DNA from: Neolewinella aurantiaca | GTDB lineage: Bacteria > Bacteroidota > Bacteroidia > Chitinophagales > Saprospiraceae | Assembly: GCF_008014675.1 (NCBI RefSeq) | Contig: NZ_VOXD01000016.1 | Span: 1 to 64,000 of the forward strand | Length of the DNA stretch: 64,000 nt | Reading direction: 5' to 3' | In this document: positions 11,501-19,420 of the stretch, piece after piece | Layout of the letters: every line of letters starts with the position of its first letter | Numbering within the stretch: position 1 is the stretch's first letter | Program-made: the position numbers and the translations under genes | The notes under the pieces: model-generated | What the model saw: the letters and a program-made list of their open reading frames with translations, nothing else | What the model was told of the DNA's origin: nothing | Database searches by the model: none

Positions 11501-13136
11501 GGAGGTTTCCGTCTACGACATTCTGGGCATCCCCCGTGTTACAGAGTAGGCATATACCACCGATGGCGCCTGAGTTGTCGACGATTACGTCCGGACCGGT
11601 GATGGGGTCGTTACATCCGGAACTCGCGGCGCTGTCTACGTAAAGCACGGAGACAGTGTCGGAACAGGTTCCGTTAGAAAGAACGAAAGAATAGGTGCCT
11701 GTGGCGTCTAAGCCGGTGATTTCCCCGGTACTGCTAATGATTGCGGGGCTCGGGTTCCCCGGTACTGCGGACCAGGTCTGGCCGGCCTGGGCTGCAATAA
11801 GTTGGGCCGTTCCGGCATCAGTAGAAGGACATGCATTCTGGTCAAGCCCCGCGTCGACATCACACACCGGGTTACATGCGAGTGGCAAGCCATTGATGTT
11901 TAGGGCGTTGTCGTCTCCGACACATTTGTCAATACAATCGGGGACTCCATCGCCATCCGTGTCGTACCGAACGAAAGCGTTTTGAACCGTTATGTTACTG
12001 AGCAGGCCAAGAAGACCAGAGTTTATAACCAACCTGACTTCATTGAAACTTTGAGTAGTCGGAACGGATAAAGACAGCTCGTCTCCACTTGGCAACAATG
12101 CTATGTTGGCTAGTCCTCCTCCCACGGAAATCTGCTCCCTGGGGAGTCCGAAAAAGTAGGTTTCAATGGTGAAGCCACTAAGAACAGATAGGTCCAGCAG
12201 ACCCAGAACGCCTGACTGCCTTACAACGAAGCCAACATCTGTACCTGCACTCTCAACGGTGCCGGTAGCAACAGATGTTGCAAAAACGCCACCGACCGTA
12301 ACACTATAGTCAATCAGAGCTCCGTTGGTGAGGTCGTTATCGATAATCTGATCGGTGTTGTAAACGCCGCATATGACACAAACCCCCGAAACGATACCTG
12401 TACGACTTGCTACAATACTTGGAGAGAAACCGTTGGCCGGAATTATCTCCGTACTGCAGTCTGCATCACAGGTAGGATCTTCATCAAATGCGTAGTAGAC
12501 CCGGATGCTGGTGCCTACTGATAACGCTGTATTGAGGACAAGTTCTATCTCGTCGTACGGTAGAGAGGTGGTAAAGGCAATTCTCTGCTTTCCATCGGTA
12601 CCTGTACCCAGCAAGCCGAGGCTCAGTACTGATCCGCCGGAGAGAGAAAAGGTTTCCTGAAGTACATCGTTCTGATAGGTTTGTATTCCAAGGCCTCCGA
12701 GGGCATCTACTGATAAGAGGCCATTATTGCTCTCGATAACGAAGCCTGCTCTGCGGCCGGCAGGAAATGAGCCGTTGACCCTCTTTACAGAGGCCAGAGA
12801 AGAGCCCAGTACGACCGCAGTAGGGTCAACCTCTGCGTAATTGCTCAAGTCGGTATCTACAAGATTGCCGAGTGTGGTTCCCGATTGCAAAGCGCCTACC
12901 AGACCGGAAGAGACAAGGTCAACAACGTATGACTTTCCGGCCATCGGGTTGTTACAATCCTCGGGCGGCGGAAGTAAACTTAAACCCGTCACGGTTTCCG
13001 GAGGGGGGCAGTCGTCAGGAGGCCCAAGTGATGAATTACTGAATGCCGTGGAAGGCAAAAGTAATATGAATAAGAGTGAGAGGAAATAGGTCCGTCTGGG
13101 CACAGAAGTGCCTGACACCGGGATGGAGTGTCTCAT
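8511..13136 (-). CDS. Giant secreted protein with CxxC-containing repeats, TSP3 loops and three VCBS/cadherin-like repeats
   Basis: 1541 aa from the ATG at 13136, chosen because MRHSIPVSGT followed by RRTYFLSLLFILLLPSTAFS is a good signal peptide; a longer frame to 13184 lacks one. Four copies of an unrecognised domain of about 150 aa fill the first 900 residues; copies 2-4 carry a short C-x-x-C motif (VCVICG, ICLLCN, ACVSCN) followed by a DNDLT/DGNLR-like phrase and end in a Y/F-Y-x-F/Y strand. Two DSDGDGVPDC-type calcium loops separate copies. Three 95-aa VCBS/cadherin-like repeats (AVNDTLST...DGTFSYTPD) follow. The C-terminal ~272 aa match the C-terminal module of the next gene downstream and also end in EQLP. 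No T9SS tail is recognised. Probably a surface adhesin. Confidence 0.88.
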   Translation of the reverse strand: MRHSIPVSGTSVPRRTYFLSLLFILLLPSTAFSNSSLGPPDDCPPPETVTGLSLLPPPEDCNNPMAGKSYVVDLVSSGLVGALQSGTTLGNLVDTDLSNYAEVDPTAVVLGSSLASVKRVNGSFPAGRRAGFVIESNNGLLSVDALGGLGIQTYQNDVLQETFSLSGGSVLSLGLLGTGTDGKQRIAFTTSLPYDEIELVLNTALSVGTSIRVYYAFDEDPTCDADCSTEIIPANGFSPSIVASRTGIVSGVCVICGVYNTDQIIDNDLTNGALIDYSVTVGGVFATSVATGTVESAGTDVGFVVRQSGVLGLLDLSVLSGFTIETYFFGLPREQISVGGGLANIALLPSGDELSLSVPTTQSFNEVRLVINSGLLGLLSNITVQNAFVRYDTDGDGVPDCIDKCVGDDNALNINGLPLACNPVCDVDAGLDQNACPSTDAGTAQLIAAQAGQTWSAVPGNPSPAIISSTGEITGLDATGTYSFVLSNGTCSDTVSVLYVDSAASSGCNDPITGPDVIVDNSGAIGGICLLCNTGDAQNVVDGNLRNFLEYNDLVSLLGSSSLISVKDTVNVYPAGSRAGYVIAFPGGLLNASVLSGIEIRTYLNDILQETGNTSLGLVTAAALGGANQQRVGFVTTLPYDEVEILYNSTVSALGSIQVYYPFTEDAACDFGEDFALDPSVLCIEPLIAESDYCATINYDATGFSGIACVSCNMSPLSALVDNDLTDGTSLNVVAGVANNSTLAVKSNVIMPAGYEAGFALSGNNGLLGAAVLGNISISTYLGGLPAESFAASSPLVDLSLLSGSSDVSFLGFTTSLPFDEVRLTVGGLVELGVLSNLEIYYAYIRVDSDGDGVPDCMDQCCSGDDLMDDDGNGIPNSCDGVPVAEADTYQVYDTAPVTLNVLLNDDFGPDSPDTAAIELISPPSFGTAVVDDMGTPLDPTDDMIVYTASMGMGMDTLIYQITDLNGSSDTALVIIEFDLNDAPLAVNDTLSTNEDTELTGDVVANDSDGDGPGVSVTLVDDVDNGSLTLYPDGTFSYTPDDDYSGPDSFSYSYCDGGTPDLCDTAVVMITVEEINDAPLAVNDTLSTDEDTELTGDVVANDSDGDGPGVSVSLIDDVDNGSLTLDPDGTFSYTPDDDYSGPDSFSYSYCDGGTPNLCDTAIVMITVEEVNDAPFAVNDTLSTDEETELTGNVVANDSDSDGPGVTVALIDDVDNGSLTLDPDGTFSYTPDIGYDGPDSFSYSYCDGGTPDLCDTAVVMITVENVPAATLSLKVMLQGALFDQPLPLMRDDLRAGGYLPLTEPYAAFNNPRFLHKGAGGGEITTQSVLDANSGTADAIVDWVFVELRNVLTPSLILETRSALLQRDGDVVSPTDGTSPLSFRGLIGEQYYVAVKHRNHLGVMTASPVTLDLTGTLVDFTTASAADVYHLVENFDGHEQVTVNGVQALWSGNTNADNQIKYQGPGADVTSILINVIIDAENLVQTYNYDSGFGYFLSDVNMDGKSKYQGVRNDGLYAFINLVSFSLNDQNLYNFNIFLEQLP
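9346..10200. repeat. Three tandem 285-bp repeats
   Basis: The string gtgaggcttccgttgtc recurs at 9481, 9766 and 10051, exactly 285 bp (95 codons) apart, encoding VCBS/cadherin-like repeats inside the 8511-13136 gene. Confidence 0.9.
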
Positions 13137-13858
13137 ATAAAGGTTTATTTCACGAGTTGAATAAAAAAAACGGCCCGGAGGCAATAAAAAGATAAGGGCT
13201 CATCAATGAATAAAAATCAGCAGCAGGCTAATGATTTTATACGCAAAGTTGAAAAAAAACACTTACCTGTATCAGGATATAAGTTTATGTATTGGTGGGT
13301 TTGGAATTGTGTATTTGAAGTGGTCACGAATGCAACTTGTGTGTCAAGCGAAGAATAGACATATGAAATATCCTAAACTATAGGATTGTCTGTTCTTTAG
13401 TAGTTGGCATAAGTACCTTAAGCGTCACTAAGCTAAGGCATTCCCCGCTATTTATCAGGGTTTCAAGGGGGTAAAATTAAAATTTAACACTTTTTATTTT
13501 TGGGTTCAAAATGATTTAAATAGGTGTTTAAACCTCATTCTATCAATATTTGTAATATTGTGTGCAAACATGATTGTGTTGCAAATGTATGCTTATGTAT
13601 TTATTGTTTATACAGGGTTCAGGGGTGTTAGCAACAAGTTGAATACATGTTTTTCTCTTCTTTTTTGTCGGTTTATTTGGAAGGAATTGGGGGGTAAATA
13701 GGATGTTAAATTAGTGTCGAACGTAATTGCATTGTTATGTTTTTTATTTGTTTTAATACGTCTTATAAAATCGTAAAATGCCAGGGTGTAACCACGATGC
13801 ATAGTGAGTTGGATACAGGGTTGATATGCCAGTTTATGAGGGGGAGTACGAGGGTGTT
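13137..13858. other. AT-rich intergenic region, no gene supported
   Basis: About 720 bp, clearly more AT-rich than its surroundings. It contains only short frames with no family resemblance. It must hold the promoter of the minus-strand giant gene starting at 13136, but no convincing TAnnTTTG box could be fixed. Confidence 0.5.
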
Positions 13859-14785
13859 CTAATACTGCCGTAAATCAGAGTATTGCTCCAGGCTGATAAT
13901 TTGCCAGGCATTCAGCGTTCGTTCTACTTCGGCGGGGTGGATAGCTGCAATAGCAACAAGGGTCGTGCCGTGGTCGGGGCGGGGGACCAGGTCATTATAA
14001 TATTCAGGGAAGTTGTTCTTCTCTGCTTCTCCGGCTTCTGTTTTGTTGAGTCGGGTAGCGTGGCTGGAGTTGCTCCAAACCTCAAAGCCGAGACCGGCGT
14101 CAAAGCAAAGCTCTTCAAGCTGGTTGATCGCCTTTGGGGTGCTGGTGTGAAGGAGGCAGCTGAAGGTCTGGTACGGCGAGCGCTTGATGCGATCGAGCGA
14201 AGCATATACCGCAATACGACGATTGTTGACCACGTTTGTTCCCGTTTGTTGACGACGGTCGTACAGCATGAGATCGCGGTAGCGAAGGTTGCCCCCTGGG
14301 TGGGGGATGCTGAGGACCCGACCCCGGCTGGCGTCCAAAGGTTGCATCCACAGGATTTCATACCTGTTGGCTCCTTTTACTTCTAGCGACAGAGGATGGC
14401 TGAGGTCCGGCTTTTCAAAGCCGAATTTAGCCCAAACAGTAGCCGCAACCCTCATTCTGCCAAGACCAACCGCAGCAAGACCAAGGTGCCACCAGGCTTC
14501 GCGGTCGTCGGCGTCAAGGGCAACGGTCTTTTTCCAGTAATGAAACGCAGGCTTCCATTCTCTTCTGCGATGATAAATCTGACCAAGGGCAGCGTGAGGG
14601 TCTGTCCACTCCGGATTGATCCGAATTGCCTTCTTCAGCAACTTCACGGCAGTGTAAACGTCTCCGACTTTGTCGTAACGCAACGCCTCTTCGTAAAGGG
14701 CCCAGGGGTTGGGATCATGTGGGGAGCCGTGGGGCAATTCGTTGTTCTTTTGGTTGGGTGCAAGATAACGGTGATCAGGGTGCAA
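13859..14785 (-). CDS. TPR-repeat protein of unknown function
   Basis: Up to 308 aa. Residues about 25-120 contain at least three tetratricopeptide repeats (WALYEEALRYDKVGDVYTAV, DPHAALGQIYHRRREWKPAF, AWWHLGLAAVGLGRMRVAAT), a fold used for protein-protein contact. The C-terminal 180 residues are a separate region with no family I recognise. No signal peptide or membrane segment is seen, so it is probably cytoplasmic. The start is uncertain: no ATG occurs before the TPRs, the frame is closed by TGA just upstream, and TTG at 14785 is the earliest reasonable start. It lies divergent from rlmN. Confidence 0.7.
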   Translation of the reverse strand: MHPDHRYLAPNQKNNELPHGSPHDPNPWALYEEALRYDKVGDVYTAVKLLKKAIRINPEWTDPHAALGQIYHRRREWKPAFHYWKKTVALDADDREAWWHLGLAAVGLGRMRVAATVWAKFGFEKPDLSHPLSLEVKGANRYEILWMQPLDASRGRVLSIPHPGGNLRYRDLMLYDRRQQTGTNVVNNRRIAVYASLDRIKRSPYQTFSCLLHTSTPKAINQLEELCFDAGLGFEVWSNSSHATRLNKTEAGEAEKNNFPEYYNDLVPRPDHGTTLVAIAAIHPAEVERTLNAWQIISLEQYSDLRQY

Positions 14786-14920
14786 AGTTGTGTTAAGTAC
14801 GTTTGCTGCTCAGTCGGAGCGCGAAGATGAGCACTTTGTGACCTTAGGAAGGTCACGCCAGGTCCGGCCTCCTTTGTAACATCCCCCGAAGGATCGGTAG
14901 GCAGAGTCGGGCAACGGTTG

Positions 14921-14928
14921 TACCTTTG
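14921..14928 (+). promoter_or_regulatory. Bacteroidota -7 box upstream of rlmN
   Basis: TACCTTTG fits TAnnTTTG exactly, 82 bp before the rlmN start. No clear TTG -33 element is found at the usual spacing. Confidence 0.5.
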
Positions 14929-15009
14929 CGGCCGCTAAGGGAAACCCTCTTCGGAGGAAAACTGTTTGACTTCAAATCCTTTCGCTAAACTATTGATTTA
15001 CCCCGCCTT

Positions 15010-16062
15010 ATGGATACTGCTACAAAGCTCACCGACATACGGACCCTCTCCCTGGAAGAACTCACTTCTCAGCTCATCCTGACCGGAGAAAAAAAGTTCC
15101 GGGCCAAGCAGGTCTACCAGTGGCTTTGGGAAAAAGGAGCCCGCAGTTTCGACGATATGACGAATCTTTCGCTCGAGCTGCGCGAAAAACTGAAGGAACG
15201 CTACAGCCTCCTTGTCGTTACCGAAGATAAGGTGCAGCGCAGTAATGACGGCACCATCAAAAGCCGCTTCCGGCTCCACGATGGCCACCTGATCGAATCC
15301 GTTTTGATTCCCGTGGTGGCTGATGATCGTTTCACCGTCTGTGTCTCCAGCCAGGTGGGCTGCAGCCTTACCTGTACTTTCTGCGCGACCGGCCGCATGA
15401 AGCGCCTGCGCAACCTCACCGCGGCTGAAATTTACGATCAGGTGTTCCTCGTCAACCAGCAGTGCATGGAGACGTACGGCAAGCCACTAACTAACATTGT
15501 CTACATGGGAATGGGCGAGCCGTTGCTGGCTTATAAAGAAGTTGTTGGCAGCATCGATCGTATTACCAGCCACACCGGTTTGCATATGGCGCCACGGCGG
15601 CTGACGGTTTCTACTGCCGGTATTGCCAAAATGATCAAAAAATTGGCCGACGACGATACGAAGGTCAACCTGGCCATCAGCCTCCATGCCGCAGACGACG
15701 TGAAGCGCAACGAGATTATGCCCATCAACGAAAGCAATAACCTGGAGGTACTCGTCGACTCTCTGGTCTACTTTTACGCAAAGACCAAGAAGCGCATCGG
15801 TTTCGAGTACATCACCTTTCAGGACTTCAACGACACCCTGGAGGACGCCGAGAAACTCTACCAGATTTGTAAGCAGGTGCCCAGTATGGTCAACATCATC
15901 GAGTACAACCCGATCGACAATGCACCCTTCCGGAAGTCTGCCGAGCACAACATCGATGATTTTGCCACTTACCTCCGGGATCGGGGCGTGATGGTGACCG
16001 TCCGCCGTAGCCGGGGTAAAGACATCGACGCTGCCTGCGGACAGTTGGCGAACAAAGGATAG
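15010..16062 (+). CDS. rlmN: 23S rRNA/tRNA adenine-C2 methyltransferase RlmN
   Basis: 350 aa, the usual length. Radical-SAM enzyme that methylates C2 of A2503 in 23S rRNA and, in many bacteria, A37 of some tRNAs. The [4Fe-4S] motif C-x3-C-x2-C is at C118/C122/C125 (GCSLTCTFCATGRM), with the family motifs MGMGEPLLAY and VSTAGIAKMI, and the conserved C-terminal Cys (about C343, AACGQL) that forms the methyl-Cys intermediate. ATG start at 15010; no strong ribosome-binding site is seen, as is common in this phylum. A -7 box lies at 14921. Stands alone, transcribed away from the TPR gene. Confidence 0.97.
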   Translation: MDTATKLTDIRTLSLEELTSQLILTGEKKFRAKQVYQWLWEKGARSFDDMTNLSLELREKLKERYSLLVVTEDKVQRSNDGTIKSRFRLHDGHLIESVLIPVVADDRFTVCVSSQVGCSLTCTFCATGRMKRLRNLTAAEIYDQVFLVNQQCMETYGKPLTNIVYMGMGEPLLAYKEVVGSIDRITSHTGLHMAPRRLTVSTAGIAKMIKKLADDDTKVNLAISLHAADDVKRNEIMPINESNNLEVLVDSLVYFYAKTKKRIGFEYITFQDFNDTLEDAEKLYQICKQVPSMVNIIEYNPIDNAPFRKSAEHNIDDFATYLRDRGVMVTVRRSRGKDIDAACGQLANKG

Positions 16063-16084
16063 TAAGTCAGCCGTGCTGTTCAGG

Positions 16085-16110
16085 GGGCGCGGCCGCTGGT
16101 GCAAAGAACG
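16085..16110 (-). repeat. Dispersed GC-rich element, copy E5
   Basis: Read on the minus strand: TTTGCACCAGCGGCCGCGCC plus one C. Lies just after rlmN and before the 16238 gene. Confidence 0.75.
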
Positions 16111-16237
16111 TTCTCAAAAACATCGGATGCAGGATAAAAGTAGGCCCCGAGGGCAACGACCAAAGCATCCTTGCGTTCTACTGAAACCAACACAAAAAAC
16201 AAACGTTACAAAGGGCCTTGTGCCCACACACATATAA

Positions 16238-18037
16238 GTGTCTGAATCCATATCTCACGAACATTTTCCCAGAAACATACTTGCCTTGCGTTTTCTACTC
16301 TGCTATTTCATCCTCGGCCTTGCACCCGCGTTGAGCGCCCAGATTGCTGCTCCTGACCTGCTGTGTACCCGCTCCGAATCCGGCGCCGTAATCCTCAATT
16401 GGGAAAACGCAGCCGTCGGCTGCGGCCCTTACGAAGCCACCGAGATTTATTCCGCCACCGCTCCGGATGGCCCTTTCAGTCTGCTGGCCGAAGTGAACGA
16501 TCCCGCCGAAACGATGTATTCCGACGCTAATCCAACGGGAGAATTGCGCTACTACTACATGAGCTACCGCTATAACTGCCCTGGCCAGACGGCCATGAAC
16601 AGTGATACCCTGGACAGTTTCATCCCCCGCAGCCCGGTGGTGCGGTACGTCAGTGTAGAAGACAACGAAATAATCATCGACTGGAGGGCCTCTTCTTCAC
16701 CCGAAGTAACCGGTTACATCATCCTGGAGGTTACCCCAACGGCCTTCATTCCACTTGATACCGTGTACGGAGTTACAGACTACCGGTTTCCGTTTTCTGC
16801 AGCCGACCCCGACCCGGCCAGCCGCGAGTTTCGCCTCGTAGCTATTGATCCATGCGGAAACGACAGCCCGCAGGGCTCCATTGTTTCCGCGATGAACCTG
16901 AGCGCAACGGGCGGATCGGGCTGTACGAGTGAGATCACACTTATGCCGGATTTGACGAGTCTGAGCCGCTACCTGCCCGCTACCGCACTCGAGTTGTTCG
17001 TTTCTACCAACGGCAGCGCTTACGTCTCGGCGGGCACCTTCGGGCCCGCAGCACCAACCGTTGACTACGACGGCGCAAACGACGGCGATGATCTTTGTTT
17101 CTACCTCGAAGCTGCTATCGCCGAAAACAACAGTCGCGCCCGCTCTACCGTGTTTTGTACCTCGGTCGTGATCAATCAACCCGCACGGCAGATGGATCTC
17201 TACGGTGTTGAAGTTAGTGACAACGGCGACCTGCTCTTCCAGTACGACGCCAGCGTTATTCAACCGGTACTGACCGAATCCGTCTACCTCATCGCCCGCA
17301 CCAACGGCGTACTCGAACAGGACAGCTCCCTGCCAACCGACCTGACTGCCGCCGGAGGCCAGGCAACCCTCGCCGGACCGCTGGCCGACCCGTTGGAAAG
17401 TGGCGAAACAGTAGCCTTTCGCCTCACCGATGACTGTATGCGCGAAATAACCACCAACGCGGTGGAGCCCGTTTACCTCACCGCTACTGAATTCTTTCCG
17501 GGGCAGCATCAACTGAGCTGGACGCCCCTCATCAATGGCCTGGCCGGCGAAACTACCTACGATGTCTTCCGCACCGATGCCGGCTCCGCTCCGGTAACCC
17601 TGGCCACAGGGCTTACCGATCTGCGTTTTCTGGACGAAAACTCAGGTGCCGGAGGAGAGGTCTGCTACGAAATTCGGGCGACGTTCCGGCCGGAGGGAGC
17701 CGCTACGGCGGAAACCTATGTGTTTAGCTCTAACACGGACTGCATTACCCCCGTTTCTGAGGTGTTCGTGCCCAATGCTTTCAGCCCCAATGGAGACGGA
17801 ATCAATGATGTATTTCGTCCTTTCTTTTCTCCGCTCCCGGCGGAGGCAGACTACGAGCTTCTCGTATTTGACCGTTGGGGAGCACTCGTTTTCGAGTCCA
17901 ACGTACCCCTGGAAGGGTGGGATGGGTCTTACCGGGGTAAGCTGATGACCAACGGAGTGTTCGTATACAGCCTGCGCTACCAGGCCCGTGAAGGCCTGGT
18001 TTACACCCGTAGCGGTACCGTTAACCTTCTGCGGTAA
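16238..18037 (+). CDS. Secreted protein with gliding-motility-type (T9SS type B) C-terminal domain
   Basis: 599 aa. A hydrophobic signal segment (ALRFLLCYFILGLAPALSAQ) is followed by several fibronectin-III-like beta-sandwich regions. Residues about 509-599 form the gliding-motility-associated C-terminal domain typical of T9SS type B cargo: VPNAFSPNGDGINDVFRPFF, then YELLVFDRWGALVFES and WDGSYRG. Proteins of this kind pass Sec, then the T9SS, and are attached to or released from the surface. The apparent start is GTG at 16238; a later TTG is possible, but no ATG precedes the signal segment. Ligand or enzyme activity is not apparent. Confidence 0.9.
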   Translation: MSESISHEHFPRNILALRFLLCYFILGLAPALSAQIAAPDLLCTRSESGAVILNWENAAVGCGPYEATEIYSATAPDGPFSLLAEVNDPAETMYSDANPTGELRYYYMSYRYNCPGQTAMNSDTLDSFIPRSPVVRYVSVEDNEIIIDWRASSSPEVTGYIILEVTPTAFIPLDTVYGVTDYRFPFSAADPDPASREFRLVAIDPCGNDSPQGSIVSAMNLSATGGSGCTSEITLMPDLTSLSRYLPATALELFVSTNGSAYVSAGTFGPAAPTVDYDGANDGDDLCFYLEAAIAENNSRARSTVFCTSVVINQPARQMDLYGVEVSDNGDLLFQYDASVIQPVLTESVYLIARTNGVLEQDSSLPTDLTAAGGQATLAGPLADPLESGETVAFRLTDDCMREITTNAVEPVYLTATEFFPGQHQLSWTPLINGLAGETTYDVFRTDAGSAPVTLATGLTDLRFLDENSGAGGEVCYEIRATFRPEGAATAETYVFSSNTDCITPVSEVFVPNAFSPNGDGINDVFRPFFSPLPAEADYELLVFDRWGALVFESNVPLEGWDGSYRGKLMTNGVFVYSLRYQAREGLVYTRSGTVNLLR

Positions 18038-18208
18038 AAAGATTCTGCTTGTCCGGTTTAGGATGGTAATGGCTAAAGATTCTGAAATTCGGATAAATTT
18101 ATTTTGACGCAACTTGTCTGTTAATCACGGCGTTATCCTTCTGTCGTGAAAAAAGCCAGGCAAAAGTTTGGTTCAACGGTTTCAATGAGCCTATTTTTGC
18201 GCCCCGAT

Positions 18209-18279
18209 GGTCGGTTGGCCGAGCGGTTAGGCACAGGTCTGCAAAACCTGCTACAGCGGTTCAAGTCCGCTACCGACCT
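18209..18279 (+). tRNA. tRNA-Cys (GCA)
   Basis: A complete 71-nt cloverleaf can be drawn. Acceptor GGTCGGT pairs with ACCGACC; D arm GCC/GGC; anticodon arm CAGGT-CTGCAAA-ACCTG with anticodon GCA; variable loop CTAC; T arm AGCGG-TTCAAGT-CCGCT; discriminator U, as expected for tRNA-Cys. CCA is not encoded. Confidence 0.97.
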
Positions 18280-18285
18280 CATAAG

Positions 18286-18320
18286 AAAAGCCCGGACTGC
18301 TTGCGCAGCTCCGGGCTTTT
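18286..18320 (+). terminator. Intrinsic terminator of tRNA-Cys
   Basis: Perfect 11-bp inverted repeat AAAAGCCCGGA / TCCGGGCTTTT seven bases after the tRNA. Its A- and T-tracts could work on both strands, so it may also serve the minus-strand gene that stops at 18352. Confidence 0.9.
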
Positions 18321-18351
18321 CTGTTTTACAGCTATTTGGCTGAAATCGGTT

Positions 18352-18687
18352 TTACTCTTCATCCACGGATTTATACTCTACCCGGAACTTCTCGATCATT
18401 TCCGGACTGATTGCATCAGCATACACACCATATGCATCGATCAGGATGCCTTTGGTGCCGTCGTCGGCTTCAATACCGTACAGTACGGAGTTGTCAGACG
18501 GGTTGGTCATTCCCTCAAAACGGTAAGTATGGGTGATGGTGAAATTTTCGGGCTTGAAGTTCTTCTTAAGTTTTTTGCACTCAAGGTGAAATTCAGCCTG
18601 ATCGAAATCATGGTCATATCCCTTTTCGCGGAGATCTGCGATTCCGTCGGTAAGGGTAGAGTAATGGTTTTTCTGAATGATTGGCAT
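18352..18687 (-). CDS. Small conserved Bacteroidota protein of unknown function
   Basis: 111 aa, no signal peptide or membrane segment. The phrases DLREKGYDHDF, YRFEGMTNP and VDAYGVYADAISPE resemble a short protein family of this phylum that databases often label phosphoribosylpyrophosphate synthetase; the protein is far too short and lacks the PRPP-binding loop, so I do not adopt that name. ATG at 18687. It is transcribed toward the tRNA terminator, and a terminator for the next upstream gene lies behind it, so it is likely monocistronic. Confidence 0.8.
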   Translation of the reverse strand: MPIIQKNHYSTLTDGIADLREKGYDHDFDQAEFHLECKKLKKNFKPENFTITHTYRFEGMTNPSDNSVLYGIEADDGTKGILIDAYGVYADAISPEMIEKFRVEYKSVDEE

Positions 18688-18765
18688 GGCTGTGGTGGAT
18701 TTGGTTATGTTCTGCAGTTAAAACCGCATCATCCCCCCGCTGTGTTCGCTTTCAGTGCCCTCAAC

Positions 18766-18819
18766 AAAAAAAGCGTTCAGTACTCAGACTGCCCGGAGGG
18801 CAGCCCGAACGCTGAACGC
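18766..18819 (-). terminator. Intrinsic terminator of the sigma/Hsp20 pair
   Basis: On the minus strand GCGTTCAG and CTGCCC pair with GGGCAG and CTGAACGC around a small loop with an internal bulge, followed by seven Ts. It lies about 80 bp after the Hsp20 stop. Confidence 0.8.
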
Positions 18820-18898
18820 TGTTCGGCAAGGCAACCAACCGGAAGCCAGGCTTTTATCGCCCGATATCCGGACGACGTCGGGTGCTTAGCCCTGTCGG

Positions 18899-19366
18899 TT
18901 AGCTGATGGTGATCTCCCGTTCCGGAGCCTGAGCAGCCGACGTTTTCGGAGCTGTAATCACGAGAATACCGTCTTCGAAAGTGGCCGTGATGGCCTCCTG
19001 GTCTACGTGCTCACTGAGCTCGAACCAACGTTCGAACGATTTAATGGGGAATTCCTGCAGCAGCCAGTCGGGGAACTCATTTTCTGGCTGACGGGAGCCG
19101 CTGATGTAAATCATATTGTCGATCAGATTGATCTTGACGTTTTCCTTAGCAAAACCGACGCAGTAAACGCGGGCGATAAAGCTGTTGGCGGTCTCTTCGA
19201 TGTTGACCGGCACGTTGTGGCGGGGCCGACGGCGCCCGGGGCCGCCCATACGGCGACCATGGCCTCCGCCTGGGTGATGATGTCCGCGAGGGCCACCGTG
19301 GCGGTGCGGACGATGATGAGGGTGGTTGGGGTGGCCTCCGGGGCCACGTCTGTGTTGCTTGCGCAT
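18899..19366 (-). CDS. Small heat-shock protein (Hsp20/alpha-crystallin) with His-rich N-terminus
   Basis: 155 aa. Residues about 58-150 form an alpha-crystallin domain (IEETANSFIARVYCVGFAKE, ISGSRQPENEF, ATFEDGILVITAP), the ATP-independent holdase fold. The first 50 residues are unusual: almost only His, Gly, Pro and Arg with 12 histidines, including HPHHRPHRH and HHHPGGGH. Such a stretch could bind metal or nucleic acid; this is inference. The ATG at 19366 keeps this tail in frame, and the tail DNA shows no sign of frameshift. The ECF sigma gene ends upstream on the same strand with a 54-bp gap, so the two are probably co-transcribed and possibly stress-controlled. Confidence 0.9.
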   Translation of the reverse strand: MRKQHRRGPGGHPNHPHHRPHRHGGPRGHHHPGGGHGRRMGGPGRRRPRHNVPVNIEETANSFIARVYCVGFAKENVKINLIDNMIYISGSRQPENEFPDWLLQEFPIKSFERWFELSEHVDQEAITATFEDGILVITAPKTSAAQAPEREITIS

Positions 19367-19420
19367 AATTAATTGTTTTATTTGGTTCAGTAGGGTAGAC
19401 GGGGTAGGGCGGTGATTACT

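Noticed and set aside
13608-13802. 64-codon minus-strand frame in the AT-rich spacer
   Set aside because: Low-complexity Lys/Asn-rich translation, no motif; probably chance.
18146-18343. Small plus-strand frame over the tRNA
   Set aside because: It reads through the whole tRNA-Cys and its terminator; no ribosome-binding site or family.
18352-18687. Phosphoribosylpyrophosphate synthetase
   Set aside because: The similar small proteins carry this name in databases, but 111 aa without a PRPP loop cannot be that enzyme.
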